A stretch of 64,000 bases of DNA from Terracoccus sp. 273MFTsu3.1 (GTDB lineage: Bacteria; Actinomycetota; Actinomycetes; Actinomycetales; Dermatophilaceae): the NCBI RefSeq assembly GCF_000383675.1, contig NZ_KB911825.1:298487-362486 (forward strand). The letters run 5' to 3'. Positions 17,327-26,755 of the stretch are shown one piece after another. How positions within the stretch are numbered: position 1 is the first letter of the stretch; every line of letters begins with the position of its first letter. Below the pieces are notes generated by a model. That model made no database searches. It worked only from the letters and a program-made list of their open reading frames with translations, and was not told the DNA's origin. Position numbers and translations under genes: made by a program.

Positions 17327-20164
17327 ATGACGAGCCAGGGCCCCGCCACCACCGAGCAGCTCCTCGAGGCCGACCGGCGCGAGCCGAACGCGGCGACGTT
17401 CGCCTCCGGCGTCTCGTCGGCGCAGCAGCACGCCGCCCTCCGCGCGTCCGTGCGGCAGCTGGGCGCGCTGCTCGGCGAGGCCCTCGAACGCCACGAGGGC
17501 GCCGACCTGCTCGCGCTCGTCGAGAAGGTGCGCGGGCTGGCCCGCGAGCCCGAGGACGACGAGCTGCGGGCGCTCCTCGAGGGCGTCGACGCCCCGACCG
17601 CCGTCGTGCTGGCCCGGGCCTTCACGGCCTACTTCCAGCTCGTCAACGTCACCGAGCAGCTGCACCGCTGGCAGGAGCTGAGCGCCGTCGAGCAGACCCC
17701 GCTGGAGGCGACGGTCGGGCGCATCGGTGCCGCGCTCGAGGCCGGCACCCTGCAGCGCGACGAGCTCGAGTCGATACTCGGCCGGCTGGAGTACCGCCCC
17801 GTCTTCACGGCGCACCCCACCGAGGCGACGCGACGCACGGTCCTCAACCTGCTCCGCCGGATCGCCGTGACCGTCGACGAGCTCGAGGACCCGCGCCGTC
17901 CCGTCTCCGACGGACCGCGCGCCGAGCGCCGGTTGGCCGAGCTCGTCGACATGATGTGGCAGACCGACGAGCTGCGGATCGTCCGGCCCGAGCCGACCGA
18001 CGAGGCCCGCACGGCCATGCACACGCTCCGCTTCCTCGCCGACCAGGTGGTGCCCGACCTGCTCGCCGAGCTCGACCGGACGCTCGCCGGCATCGGCGTC
18101 GAGCTGCCGCCGTCGGCCCGGCCGCTGCGTTTCGGCGCCTGGGCCGGCGGCGACCGGGACGGCAACCCCAACGTCACGCCCGAGGTGACCCTCGCGGTCA
18201 TCGGCATGCAGCACGACGCCGGCCTCGCCGAGCTCGTCGAGAAGCTCGACCACATGCTCCACGAGCTGTCGTCGTCGACCCGCTTCGTCGAGGTCAGCGA
18301 CGCTCTGCGCGAGAGCCTCGAGCGCGACGCCGAGGCCCTGCCGGTGACGTATGCCGCGGTGCGCCGCCTCAACGCGGAGGAGCCCTACCGCCTCAAGCTC
18401 AGCTTCGTGCGCGTCCGGCTGCTGCGCACGCGCGACCGCCTGACGCACGGGACCGCGCACGAGCCCGGCCGCGACTACGCGGGCTTCGACGAGCTGCTCG
18501 ACGACCTCGTCCTCATGCGCGACTCGATGCTCGCGGCCGGCGACACGCTCACGGCGGACGGTGCGATCCTGCGCCTCATCCGCGCGGCCGTCGCCACCGG
18601 CACCGGCCTCGCGACCCTCGACGTGCGCGAGCACAGCGCGAAGCACCACGCGGCCCTCGCCGACCTCTACGACCGCATCGGCGGCCTCGACACGCCCTAC
18701 GGCGAGCTCGACCACGCAGCACGCATCACGGTGCTGTCCCGCGAGATGGCCTCGCGCCGTCCGCTCACCGGTGTCGGCGTCCACGACGTCGGCGAGGCCG
18801 CGCAGGCGTCCCTCTCGCTCATGGCGGCGATCGGGCGAGCGCTCGACACCTACGGCCCCGAGGCGATCGAGACCTACATCGTGTCGATGACCCACGACGT
18901 CGACGACCTCTTCGCCGTCGTCGTCCTGGCCCGCGAGGCAGGGCTCGTCGACACGGGCACCGACTCGACCCCGGCCACCGCGCGCATCGGCTTCGCGCCG
19001 CTCTTCGAGACCGTCGCCGAGCTCGAGGCCGCCGGGCCGCTCCTCGACGCGCTGCTGTCCGACCCCTCCTACCGTCGCGTCGTCGCGGCCCGCGGCGACG
19101 TGCAGGAGATCATGCTCGGCTACTCCGACTCGTCGAAGGACGCCGGGATCGCCGCCTCGCAGTGGCAGATCCACCGGGCCCAGCGGGCGCTGCGCGACGT
19201 CGCCCGCCAGCACGGCGTCGTCCTGAGGCTCTTCCACGGCCGCGGCGGCTCGGTCGGGCGCGGCGGCGGTCCGACGGGCGAGGCGATCCTCTCCCAGCCC
19301 TACGGCAGCCTCGACGGCCCGATCAAGATCACCGAGCAGGGCGAGGTCATCAGCGACAAGTACACCCTGCCGGGACTCGCGCGCTTCAACCTCGAGGTCG
19401 CCCTCGCCGCGGTGCTCGAGGCCTCGGTCCTGCACCGGAGGTCGCTGCTCCCCCAGGACGTCCTCGACGGCTGGAACGGCACGATGGACCTCGTCGCGGG
19501 GCGTGGCCAGGACGCGTACCGGTCGCTCGTGCGCGACCCCGGGCTCGTCCCCTTCTTCGTGTCGGCGACGCCGGTGGACGAGCTGGGCAAGATGAACATC
19601 GGCTCGCGGCCGTCGAAGCGCCCCGGCGGCGAGGGTGGCCTGGAGGACCTCCGAGCGATCCCGTGGGTCTTCGGCTGGACCCAGTCGCGGATCATCCTGC
19701 CGGGCTGGTTCGGCGTCGGCTCCGGTCTCGCCGCGGCTCGCGAGGACGGGCGCGAGAAGACGCTGCGCGAGATGTACGGCTCGTGGGCCTTCTTCCGCAC
19801 GTTCCTGTCCAACGTCCAGATGACGCTGGCCAAGTCGGACCTCGACATCGCCGCCGGCTACGTCCGGGCCCTCGTGCCCGACGATGTCGCCGGGGTCTTC
19901 GACACGATCCGCGAGGAGCACGCGCGGACGGTCGAGGAGGTGCTGCGGGTCACCGGCCAGAAGGAGCTGCTCGAGGCGGCCCCCGTCCTGCGCCGCACGC
20001 TCGACCTGCGCGACAGCTACCTCGCCCCGCTCCACGCGCTCCAGACCTCGCTCCTCGCGCGGTCACGTGCGGTCCCCGATGACGTCGAACCGGACGGGGA
20101 CGTGCAGCGCGCGCTGCTGCTGACCATCAACGGCATCGCTGCGGGCCTGCGCAACACCGGCTGA
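17327..20164 (+). CDS. ppc: Phosphoenolpyruvate carboxylase
   Basis: 945 residues, full length. It converts PEP and bicarbonate to oxaloacetate, the main anaplerotic step. Catalytic signatures: [12 protein letters not shown] (active-site His), [21 protein letters not shown] and the glycine-rich [16 protein letters not shown] that binds PEP, plus the C-terminal [14 protein letters not shown] 17327 gives the usual N-terminus; the frame is open upstream, but that part overlaps rsmI antisense. It is convergent with the WYL regulator gene and is its own transcription unit. Confidence 0.98.
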   Translation: MTSQGPATTEQLLEADRREPNAATFASGVSSAQQHAALRASVRQLGALLGEALERHEGADLLALVEKVRGLAREPEDDELRALLEGVDAPTAVVLARAFTAYFQLVNVTEQLHRWQELSAVEQTPLEATVGRIGAALEAGTLQRDELESILGRLEYRPVFTAHPTEATRRTVLNLLRRIAVTVDELEDPRRPVSDGPRAERRLAELVDMMWQTDELRIVRPEPTDEARTAMHTLRFLADQVVPDLLAELDRTLAGIGVELPPSARPLRFGAWAGGDRDGNPNVTPEVTLAVIGMQHDAGLAELVEKLDHMLHELSSSTRFVEVSDALRESLERDAEALPVTYAAVRRLNAEEPYRLKLSFVRVRLLRTRDRLTHGTAHEPGRDYAGFDELLDDLVLMRDSMLAAGDTLTADGAILRLIRAAVATGTGLATLDVREHSAKHHAALADLYDRIGGLDTPYGELDHAARITVLSREMASRRPLTGVGVHDVGEAAQASLSLMAAIGRALDTYGPEAIETYIVSMTHDVDDLFAVVVLAREAGLVDTGTDSTPATARIGFAPLFETVAELEAAGPLLDALLSDPSYRRVVAARGDVQEIMLGYSDSSKDAGIAASQWQIHRAQRALRDVARQHGVVLRLFHGRGGSVGRGGGPTGEAILSQPYGSLDGPIKITEQGEVISDKYTLPGLARFNLEVALAAVLEASVLHRRSLLPQDVLDGWNGTMDLVAGRGQDAYRSLVRDPGLVPFFVSATPVDELGKMNIGSRPSKRPGGEGGLEDLRAIPWVFGWTQSRIILPGWFGVGSGLAAAREDGREKTLREMYGSWAFFRTFLSNVQMTLAKSDLDIAAGYVRALVPDDVAGVFDTIREEHARTVEEVLRVTGQKELLEAAPVLRRTLDLRDSYLAPLHALQTSLLARSRAVPDDVEPDGDVQRALLLTINGIAAGLRNTG

Positions 20165-20233
20165 GGCATGGGTTCCGGCCCGCGGTTGATTCGGCCGCGT
20201 AGGCCGCCCTCCCCGGCGAGAGCTCGTGCTCGG

Positions 20234-21199
20234 TCAGGTGATGGCGCGGAGCATCCGAGCCGCCTGCTCGCGCATGACCTCGCGCAGCTCGGGTGGGTCG
20301 AGGACGGTCATCTCCCACGGCAGCGCGCCGAGGTGCATCGCCATCGCGCCGAGGTGGTTGCCGCCGGCCTCGAAGATGCAGCGGTCCGGACCGTCTGCCG
20401 TGACGGTGCCGACAGATGGCGGGACCTGCTGGTCCACCGCTGACTTCGGCGCCTCGATCCGCACGCGCGCGACGTGGTCGTAGGCGTCACGGCTGATGGC
20501 CCGCTGCACGTGCTCGGCGGCATCCGGCGCGTCGTCGCGCGGGCGGAAGCGCCAGCCGCGGGTCTCGGCGTCGGCCATCCGGTCGAGCCGGAAGGTGCGC
20601 CAGTCCTCGCGGTCGAGGTCGTAGGCGAGCAGGTACCAGCGGCGTCCGGTGGCCACGAGGCGGTAGGGCTCGACGCGGCGTTCCCCCGAACCGCGCGGGC
20701 CGGCATACGCGAAGGTGACCCGCTCCGTCTCGCGGCAGGCGCGGGCGAGCAGCAGGAGGGTCGCGGCGTCGACGGGCGCCGCGCCACTGTCGAGGGTCAC
20801 CGTGGCCTCGTGGATGGCCTCGACCTGCGCGCGGAGCCGCCCCGGCAGCACCTGGTCGAGCTTGGCGAGCGTGCGCACCGCCGCCTCCCCGAGCCCCTCG
20901 ACCGTGCCACCGGCAGCGAGCCGGAGGCACACGGCCACCGCGACCGCCTCCGTGTCGTCGAGCAGCAGCGGCGGCAGGCGGCGCCCGGCGCCGAGCTGGT
21001 AGCCGCCACCGGCTCCGTGCGCCGCGTTCACGGGGTAGCCGAGGTCGCGCAGCCGCTCGACGTCGCGGCGCACGCTGCGGGTCGTGACACCCAGGCGGTC
21101 GGCGAGCTCGGTGCCGCTCCAGACGGGCCGGCTCTGGAGCAGGTCGAGCAGCCGCAGCACCCGCGCCGTCGTGCCGTTGCGATCGCTTGTCGTGGACAT
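20234..21199 (-). CDS. DeoR-type HTH / WYL-domain transcriptional regulator
   Basis: 321 residues. N-terminal winged helix (~10-65, LLDLLQSRPVWSGTELADRL then TTRSVRRDVERLRDLGYPV), a central helical linker and a WYL domain (~135-220, RVEPYRLVATGRRWYLLAYD) followed by the WCX C-terminal extension. WYL proteins sense small molecules or nucleic acids. It is divergent from two DinB genes, and a GGACAG-TTT-CTGTCC palindrome lies between the starts, so self-control plus control of the DinB pair is the simplest reading. Confidence 0.92.
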   Translation of the reverse strand: MSTTSDRNGTTARVLRLLDLLQSRPVWSGTELADRLGVTTRSVRRDVERLRDLGYPVNAAHGAGGGYQLGAGRRLPPLLLDDTEAVAVAVCLRLAAGGTVEGLGEAAVRTLAKLDQVLPGRLRAQVEAIHEATVTLDSGAAPVDAATLLLLARACRETERVTFAYAGPRGSGERRVEPYRLVATGRRWYLLAYDLDREDWRTFRLDRMADAETRGWRFRPRDDAPDAAEHVQRAISRDAYDHVARVRIEAPKSAVDQQVPPSVGTVTADGPDRCIFEAGGNHLGAMAMHLGALPWEMTVLDPPELREVMREQAARMLRAIT

Positions 21200-21222
21200 G
21201 ACCGCAGTCTGCCAGCCACTGC

Positions 21223-21237
21223 GGACAGTTTCTGTCC
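21223..21237. promoter_or_regulatory. Palindromic operator between WYL regulator and DinB genes
   Basis: GGACAG-TTT-CTGTCC, a perfect 6-bp inverted repeat, is followed by TATA-like sequence (TATAT 21238-21242) and lies 23 bases from both start codons. Confidence 0.7.
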
Positions 21238-21260
21238 TATATGGCTGACACCATCGATTC

Positions 21261-21839
21261 ATGACAGCAACGACGAAGACCACGATCGACTGGAGCGAGA
21301 CGCTCGTCGAGCAGGCCGACTGGCACTGGCAGCACCAGCTGCGCGCCCGCTTCGACGGGCTCACCGACGAGGAGTACCTCTGGGAGCCCACCCCCGGCGC
21401 CTGGAACGTCCATCGCCGGGGCGAGGGCAGCACCGAGATGCAAGGCGGCACCGGCGCGATGACGATCGACTGGGCGTACCCCGCCCCCGAGCCCGCGCCA
21501 GTGACGACGATCGCGTGGCGGCTCGCCCACATCATCGTCGGCGTGCTCGGCGCGCGCGCCCACAACCACTTCGGCGCCCCCGAGGCCGACTACCTCACGT
21601 TCGACTACGCCGCGACGGCCGACCAGGCCCTCGTACAGCTCGACAGCGCGTATGGCGCCTGGTTCGACGGCGTGCGCGGCTGGGGCGCCGACGGGCTGGT
21701 GGAGCCGTGCGGCCCGGCCGAGGGCCCTTTCAGCGATGCGTCGCGGGCCACGCTCGTGCTCCACATCAACCGGGAGCTCATCCACCACGGAGCCGAGGTC
21801 GCCCTGCTCCGTGACCTCTACGCCCACCGCAACGACTGA
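21261..21839 (+). CDS. DinB superfamily protein (first of a tandem pair)
   Basis: 192 residues, predicted four-helix bundle. His residues expected for the metal site are visible: ADWHWQHQLRARF near 20, RLAHIIVG in the middle and INRELIHHGAEVALLRD near the C-terminus. DinB-like proteins are metal-dependent enzymes; many are thiol transferases using bacillithiol or mycothiol, but this one's activity is not evident. It is 14 bases upstream of a second DinB gene and shares the divergent promoter region with a WYL regulator. Confidence 0.85.
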   Translation: MTATTKTTIDWSETLVEQADWHWQHQLRARFDGLTDEEYLWEPTPGAWNVHRRGEGSTEMQGGTGAMTIDWAYPAPEPAPVTTIAWRLAHIIVGVLGARAHNHFGAPEADYLTFDYAATADQALVQLDSAYGAWFDGVRGWGADGLVEPCGPAEGPFSDASRATLVLHINRELIHHGAEVALLRDLYAHRND

Positions 21840-21853
21840 GAGAAGGACCCGAC

Positions 21854-22462
21854 ATGGCAGCCCACGTCCCACCCGTCGCCGACGAGCGCGAGAGTCTCAT
21901 CGCCTACCTCGACCAGCAGCGCGACGCCTTCGCCACCGTGGCCTTCGGCCTCACCGAGGACCAGATCCGCCTCGCGCCGACTGCGGGCACCCTCAGCATC
22001 GGGGGACTCGTCAAGCACGTCACCACGTGCGAGCGTGGCTGGACCGAGCGGATGGCTGCGGCGCCCGAGGCGCCGGCCCCGCCGGACCGGTCCCTCGAGG
22101 AGCAGGCCACCGCCTGGGGCGACGACTTCCGCGTCACCGATGCCGACTCGCTCGAGTCGCTCCTGGCCGCGCTCGCGGCCCAGGGCGACACGACCCGCGA
22201 GGTGCTCCGACGGGCCGACCTCGGAGCCGCCGTGCCGGTGCCGCGCGATGCCCCGTGGTTCCCTCGGGACGTCGACGCGTGGTCGGTGCGCTGGGTCGCG
22301 ATGCACCTCGTCGAGGAGCTCGCCCGGCACGCGGGGCACGCCGACATCGTGCGTGAGTCGATCGACGGCGCGACGATGTACGAGCTCGTGGCCGCCCGGG
22401 AGGGCTGGCCCGAGACGCCGTGGCTCACGCCGTGGCGGCCGGCGGCCCAGAGCAGCGCCTGA
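21854..22462 (+). CDS. DinB family protein (DUF664-like)
   Basis: 202 residues, second member of the pair. DUF664 features: RESLIAYLDQQRDAF at the start, GGLVKHVTTCERGW (first metal His) and WVAMHLVEELARHAGHADIVRESIDG (second and third His). This subgroup includes mycothiol-dependent maleylpyruvate isomerase-like proteins, so a mycothiol-linked transferase is a reasonable guess in an actinobacterium. It is probably cotranscribed with the preceding gene (14-base gap) and followed by a 12-bp-stem terminator. Confidence 0.87.
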   Translation: MAAHVPPVADERESLIAYLDQQRDAFATVAFGLTEDQIRLAPTAGTLSIGGLVKHVTTCERGWTERMAAAPEAPAPPDRSLEEQATAWGDDFRVTDADSLESLLAALAAQGDTTREVLRRADLGAAVPVPRDAPWFPRDVDAWSVRWVAMHLVEELARHAGHADIVRESIDGATMYELVAAREGWPETPWLTPWRPAAQSSA

Positions 22463-22845
22463 CCCGAGTTCCGTTGCAGCACAAGGCTGGCAGCACAAAG
22501 GCGAAGGGCCCTTGGGAGTATGAGTCTCAAGGGCCCTTCTGGTTGATCGGTCGATGGTGACGCTCCCGATCGACTCCTCGTCGTCTTGGGTCCCGGCCGC
22601 CTCGTCACCCGGCTGCCGCAGTGGGTTGCCCCACCGTGTGGACCCTCGTCTCCGAGTTGTCCCGCTCTCCCCGAGGGGAGGGCGTGAGAGATTTCTATCC
22701 CGCACCGACGGGGTCCGCAAGGGCTTTCGCCAAACATTTCCGCGGTCCACAGGCCAGCGGCGTGTCGTCCACAGGAAGGGTCCGTTTCTCCACCGGTTGC
22801 ACGCAGCGGTGCACAGCTTGTGCACCACCCCTGTGGACGGCGGGC
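22463..22845. other. 383-base intergenic region with terminator and three CTGTGGAC-type words
   Basis: No gene is supported. After the terminator at 22503-22539, the sequence holds GTCCACAGG twice (near 22744 and 22768) and CCTGTGGAC once near 22830. These resemble, but do not match, DnaA boxes (TTGTCCACA). The base composition is less GC-rich than in the neighbouring genes. Confidence 0.4.
22503..22539. terminator. Terminator after the DinB pair
   Basis: GAAGGGCCCTTG (22503-22514) pairs perfectly with CAAGGGCCCTTC (22528-22539), then TCTGGTT. Confidence 0.85.
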
Positions 22846-23226
22846 TCAGCCGCGGGACCCGCCCGACTCGTCGAGAACGGCTCGCAGGAGGGCGATCCCG
22901 GCCGCCGCGTCCCGGGCCCGCTCGCGGTCCCCGGCGGCGGCATACGCGGCCTCCGCCTCGACGAGCGACCGCACCTCGGCGGCCACGAGCGAGCGCTCGG
23001 TGGCGTCGTCGAGCCGACGGCGCTCGGCCTCCGTCACCCCGAGCCCCACGGCCGCCCCGGCCACGTCGGCCGACGTCGCGACGGCTCGGCCGTCGTCGAC
23101 CGGCACGGCCTCGGCGTTCTCGATAGCGGCCACGGCGGTGCGCAGCACGCTGGCGGCCGCCCGGTCGCGCTCGCGCATGGCCGTCATCAGTCGGGAGCGC
23201 AGGACGGTGCAGAGTGCCGATGACAT
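22846..23226 (-). CDS. GatB/YqeY domain protein
   Basis: 126 residues. The helical YqeY-like domain is recognisable from LRSRLMTAMRERDRAAASVLRTAVAAIENAE and the later acidic and alanine-rich helices. It resembles the tRNA-binding tail of GatB, but the stand-alone family has no firm function. ATG 23226 is preceded at 6 nt by TACGGT, a leaderless -10 that overlaps a GTATGCC heptamer. It lies downstream of, and on the same strand as, the dienelactone hydrolase gene, with separate promoters. Confidence 0.8.
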   Translation of the reverse strand: MSSALCTVLRSRLMTAMRERDRAAASVLRTAVAAIENAEAVPVDDGRAVATSADVAGAAVGLGVTEAERRRLDDATERSLVAAEVRSLVEAEAAYAAAGDRERARDAAAGIALLRAVLDESGGSRG

Positions 23227-23232
23227 GCCGAG

Positions 23233-23238
23233 ACCGTA
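23233..23238 (-). promoter_or_regulatory. Leaderless -10 element of the YqeY gene
   Basis: TACGGT on the minus strand, 6-nt spacer to ATG 23226. Confidence 0.55.
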
Positions 23239-23284
23239 TGCCGCTGTCGGCCTTGTGCGCCAAGGAGTTTCGCCCCAGCTGAGC

Positions 23285-24022
23285 TCAGTCCCGCGGACGA
23301 AGCCGCTCCTGGAAGAAGTCGCGGACGGCCGCCACGGCCTCCGGGTGCTTGTGGTCCGTGAGCGTCGCATGGTCGTGACCGTCGAGCTCGACCGCGATGA
23401 AGCCGTCGCCGAGCTCACGCCGCAGCGTCTCGAACCGCGTGCCCGTGGCCCAGTCACCGCGGTAGCGGACACCGAGCACCGGGCACCCCTGCGCGACGCG
23501 GCGTCGCACCACCTCGAGGTCCGCAGCCGCCAGGTTGATGTCTGCAGCCCGCTGTCGTCCGAGCGGCAGCGGTGTCGCCGGCTGGGCGACGACGGGCGCC
23601 ACCACGACGGGGTCGACCATCATCGCGAGCGCGAAACCGCCGGTCACGCACATGCCGATCGCACCCACTCCCGGGCCGCCCGCGCGGCGGTGCAGGTCCC
23701 GCGCGAGGGCACGGAGCCACCCGGCAAGCGGTGCCGTGCGACCGGTCGCGAACATCGTGAACTCGCGGGTGACGCAGAGCCGCGGCACGACGCGGAGCGC
23801 CTCCCACGTGTGCGGTGGTGCGTGCGACGAGCCGAACAGGTGCGGCAGCGTCACGGTGAAGCCGTCCTCGACGAGCTCGTCACCGAGCTCGATGACCTCC
23901 GGCGTCAGGCCCGGGCTCTCGTGCACGACGACGATCCCCGGCCCCTCGCCACGCTCGTAGACGGGGTAGGCGAAGCCGTCCGCGGTGAACTCCCCGCCTG
24001 CCCAGCCCGCCAGCAACGACAT
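23285..24022 (-). CDS. Dienelactone hydrolase family protein
   Basis: 245 residues, alpha/beta-hydrolase fold. The nucleophile is a cysteine in GMCVTGG (about Cys125), as in dienelactone hydrolases rather than serine esterases, and a His follows near the end (ELDGHDHATL). VVVHESPGLTPEVIELGDEL resembles the oxyanion segment of the family. Dienelactone hydrolase opens lactones in chlorocatechol breakdown, but many homologues have other ester substrates, and no catabolic genes lie nearby. TAGGGT sits 6 nt before ATG 24022. Confidence 0.88.
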   Translation of the reverse strand: MSLLAGWAGGEFTADGFAYPVYERGEGPGIVVVHESPGLTPEVIELGDELVEDGFTVTLPHLFGSSHAPPHTWEALRVVPRLCVTREFTMFATGRTAPLAGWLRALARDLHRRAGGPGVGAIGMCVTGGFALAMMVDPVVVAPVVAQPATPLPLGRQRAADINLAAADLEVVRRRVAQGCPVLGVRYRGDWATGTRFETLRRELGDGFIAVELDGHDHATLTDHKHPEAVAAVRDFFQERLRPRD

Positions 24023-24028
24023 GCACAG

Positions 24029-24034
24029 ACCCTA
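24029..24034 (-). promoter_or_regulatory. Leaderless -10 element of the dienelactone hydrolase gene
   Basis: TAGGGT on the minus strand, 6-nt spacer to ATG 24022. Confidence 0.6.
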
Positions 24035-24074
24035 CGGCGGTCGGCGCTCCCGTGGGCGGAGTCCACCGCGCGAC

Positions 24075-24080
24075 TACAGT
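24075..24080 (+). promoter_or_regulatory. Leaderless -10 element of the CPBP protease gene
   Basis: TACAGT, 6-nt spacer, ATG 24087. Confidence 0.6.
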
Positions 24081-24086
24081 GACGCC

Positions 24087-24962
24087 ATGTCGAGCGACGC
24101 CGGTGCGGCACCGACCGAGGCCCCAGCCCCCGTCGGCAGCGCCCTCTCGCGGTTCCTGTCCCGGCCGTCGCCACGGGACCCGTCGCCCGTCACCGATCCG
24201 GCCGCGCGGCGCGGTCTCCGCTGGGAGACCGTCCTCGTCCTCGGCGTCAGTCTCGGCTCCTCGGCCGTCTACGCCGTCCTCAGCATCATCGAGAAGCTGA
24301 CGCGCCTGGTCCCGCTGTCACAGCAGACGACGGCCATGAACCAGTCGGCCACGCCGGGACGTCCCTGGCTCGACCTCGCCTACCAGCTGGCCGGCATCGT
24401 CCTGCCGCTCGTCGCCGTCGCCCTGGCGCTCTACCTGCTCAACCAGGTCCGCAGGCCCGCCGTCGACGTGCGGGCAGGCCACTTCGTCGGCCTCGACCGC
24501 CGCGAGCCCGGCCGAGACCTGCTCCGCGGCCTCGGCCTCGCCGCCGTCATCGGCATCCCGGGACTCGGCTTCTACTTCCTCGCCAAGGCGATCGGCATCA
24601 ACACCCAGGTGTCGGCAGCGAACCTCGAGGCGGTGTGGTGGTCGGCTCCCGTGCTCGTCCTCGCGGCCATCGAGAACGCCCTCCTCGAGGAGGTCATCAT
24701 GGTCGGCTACCTCTTCACGCGGTGGCGCCAGACCGGGTGGTCGTGGCCGCTCGTCATCGGGCTCTCGGCCCTGATCCGCGGCAGCTACCACCTCTACCAG
24801 GGCTTCGGCGGCTTCGCCGGCAACATCGTCATGGGGCTCGTCCTCGGCCTCGTCTTCGTACGCACCCGACGCGTCATGCCCCTCGTCGTGTGCCATGCCG
24901 TGCTCGACACCGTGGCCTTCGTCGGCTACTCCGTGCTGCGGGCGCGCGGGGTCTCGATCTGA
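24087..24962 (+). CDS. CPBP family intramembrane metalloprotease
   Basis: 291 residues with about seven or eight hydrophobic segments after a ~45-residue cytoplasmic tail. The family's catalytic motifs are present: EEVIMVGYLFTRW (Glu-Glu and the following aromatic/Arg), GSYHLYQG (His) and the later VCHAVLDT (His). CPBP (type II CAAX prenyl endopeptidase/Abi) proteins cleave substrates within the membrane; bacterial members are linked to bacteriocin immunity or protein processing, with no substrate evident here. It starts divergently from the dienelactone hydrolase gene and precedes the mannosyltransferase gene by 66 bases. Confidence 0.9.
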   Translation: MSSDAGAAPTEAPAPVGSALSRFLSRPSPRDPSPVTDPAARRGLRWETVLVLGVSLGSSAVYAVLSIIEKLTRLVPLSQQTTAMNQSATPGRPWLDLAYQLAGIVLPLVAVALALYLLNQVRRPAVDVRAGHFVGLDRREPGRDLLRGLGLAAVIGIPGLGFYFLAKAIGINTQVSAANLEAVWWSAPVLVLAAIENALLEEVIMVGYLFTRWRQTGWSWPLVIGLSALIRGSYHLYQGFGGFAGNIVMGLVLGLVFVRTRRVMPLVVCHAVLDTVAFVGYSVLRARGVSI

Positions 24963-25015
24963 CCGTCCTGCGGGCCGCCGTCGGAGCGCTGCGCGGCCCA
25001 CCCAGCCCCACTGCA

Positions 25016-25021
25016 TACGAT
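25016..25021 (+). promoter_or_regulatory. Leaderless -10 element of the mannosyltransferase gene
   Basis: TACGAT, 7-nt spacer, ATG 25029. It overlaps the alternative ATG at 25020, which argues for the second ATG. Confidence 0.55.
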
Positions 25022-25028
25022 GGCGCCC

Positions 25029-26624
25029 ATGAACTCGGCCAGACAGGTGCGCGCTCGCCTGCTCGGGGACCCGGCCGACGACTACCGGCTGACCCGCCGC
25101 ACTGCCGGTCGCATCGCGTGGCTCGGCTGGGCCGGGCCGCTCTTCTTCATGCTCGTCGGTGGCTTCATGCGCTTCTGGCACGTCGGCGCCCCGCACCAGC
25201 TGATCTTCGACGAGACGTACTACGTCAAGCAGGGCTGGTCGATGGTCCTGTACTGGTTCGAGATGAAGAACGACGACGTGCTGCAGCAGGCCAAGGTGGT
25301 CGACCAGCACTTCACCGCCAACGACCCGATGGTCTACGGCACCGAGGGCGACTTCGTCGTGCACCCACCCGTCGGGAAGTGGCTCATCGGCTGGGGCGAG
25401 GCGCCGTTCGGCATCCTCAACTCCTTCGGCTGGCGCTTCGCCGTCGCGCTCGCCGGCACGATCTCGATCTTCATGCTCGGTCGCATCGCCCGCCGGCTCT
25501 TCCGCTCCGACCTGCTCGGCACCGTCGCGGCCGCGCTCCTCGCCTTCGAGGGCCACCACTTCGTCCACTCGCGCACCGGCCTGCTCGACATCTTCGTCAT
25601 GTTCTTCGGGCTCGCCGCGTTCGGAGCCCTGCTCATCGACCGCGACAGGACGCGAGAGGTGCTGGCCCTCAAGGTCGGTGACCGCGCCCGGGCCGCGACC
25701 TCGTGGTTGGGACCGTGGCTCGGCTGGCGCCCCTGGCGGTGGGTCGCGGGCATCATGCTCGGTCTCTCGGCCGGCGTGAAGTGGTCGGGGCTCTACTTCC
25801 TCGTCTTCTTCGGGCTGCTCACCGTGCTCTGGGACATCGGGGCGCGCCGAGCCGCCGGCGTGCGCGGCTGGTCGGTCGGCGGCGTCGTCAAGGACGGACC
25901 GTACGCGTTCGTGCAGCTCGTCCTCACCACCGTCGTCACGTACGTCGCGAGCTGGACCGGCTGGATCCTCACGAAGGGCGGCTCGTTCCGCACGTGGGCC
26001 CAGAACAACCCCGACACCGACCACGGCTGGCTGCCCGACTGGTGGCGGTCCCTCTGGGCCTACCACCAGCAGATGTATGCGTCGACGCAGGCGATCACGA
26101 GCTCCCACCCGTACCAGACCAACCCGTGGTCCTGGCTCATCCAGGGCCGGCCGACGTCCTTCTTCTACGAGGGCCCGAAGAAGGGCGCCGACGGGTGCCT
26201 CGTCGACCAGTGCAGCAAGGCGATCACCTCGATCGGCACCGTCTCGATCTGGTGGGGAGCGACGCTCGCGATCTTCGTCCTGCTCTTCATGTGGGCGCTG
26301 CGGCGCGACTGGCGGGCCGGCGCGATCCTCTGCGCTCTCTTCGCCGGCTACCTGCCGTGGTTCTTCCTCGGCAACCGGACGATCTACTCGTTCTACGAGG
26401 TCGCGTTCGTGCCCTACGTCGTGCTCGCCTGCGTCTACGTCCTCGGGCTCGTCGTCGGCGGCCGCGACGTCTCACCGACGCGCCGCCGCATCGGCTACGG
26501 CGTCATGGGCGCGTTCGTGCTCGTCACCATCGGCCTCTTCGCGTTCTTCCACCCGATCTACGTGGCCGACGTCATCCCGCTGTCGGAGTGGCAGGCTCGG
26601 ATGTGGTTCCCCAGCTGGGTCTGA
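25029..26624 (+). CDS. pmt: Dolichyl-phosphate-mannose--protein O-mannosyltransferase (Pmt)
   Basis: 531 residues, GT39 family, about ten transmembrane helices. It moves mannose from polyprenyl-phosphate-mannose onto Ser/Thr of exported proteins at the outer face of the membrane. The luminal-loop catalytic acid motif FDETYY follows the first helix; GKWLIGWGE and LLAFEGHHFVHSRTGLLD are also typical of bacterial PMTs. In actinobacteria pmt often lies next to rsmI; here rsmI is 8 kb away. ATG 25029 is chosen over 25020 because a -10 element overlaps the latter. Nearby secreted and lipoprotein genes could encode substrates, which is only inference. Confidence 0.95.
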   Translation: MNSARQVRARLLGDPADDYRLTRRTAGRIAWLGWAGPLFFMLVGGFMRFWHVGAPHQLIFDETYYVKQGWSMVLYWFEMKNDDVLQQAKVVDQHFTANDPMVYGTEGDFVVHPPVGKWLIGWGEAPFGILNSFGWRFAVALAGTISIFMLGRIARRLFRSDLLGTVAAALLAFEGHHFVHSRTGLLDIFVMFFGLAAFGALLIDRDRTREVLALKVGDRARAATSWLGPWLGWRPWRWVAGIMLGLSAGVKWSGLYFLVFFGLLTVLWDIGARRAAGVRGWSVGGVVKDGPYAFVQLVLTTVVTYVASWTGWILTKGGSFRTWAQNNPDTDHGWLPDWWRSLWAYHQQMYASTQAITSSHPYQTNPWSWLIQGRPTSFFYEGPKKGADGCLVDQCSKAITSIGTVSIWWGATLAIFVLLFMWALRRDWRAGAILCALFAGYLPWFFLGNRTIYSFYEVAFVPYVVLACVYVLGLVVGGRDVSPTRRRIGYGVMGAFVLVTIGLFAFFHPIYVADVIPLSEWQARMWFPSWV

Positions 26625-26734
26625 ACCCGCGGCGGCCGGCCGTGGCCGAGGGGGGGACGGCTGCCGGAGGCGCCGGTCCTCGGTCACAACCGGTCAGTGC
26701 GCGACCCGGACCAACGGGGCAGAACGGTCTACTC

Positions 26735-26755
26735 TGAACGGTGCACCACCGTTCA
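26735..26755. promoter_or_regulatory. 21-bp palindromic operator upstream of the secreted phospholipase gene
   Basis: TGAACGGTG-CAC-CACCGTTCA is a perfect 9-bp inverted repeat. A TACTCT hexamer (26729-26734) directly precedes it, so a bound protein would cover the likely transcription start. GTTCATCTGAC inside and after the right arm recalls the GTTCACC repeats of Pho boxes, but only one unit is clear. Confidence 0.75.

Noticed and set aside
17177..20035. 952-codon minus-strand frame over ppc
   Set aside because: Antisense to a complete PEP carboxylase with all catalytic motifs.
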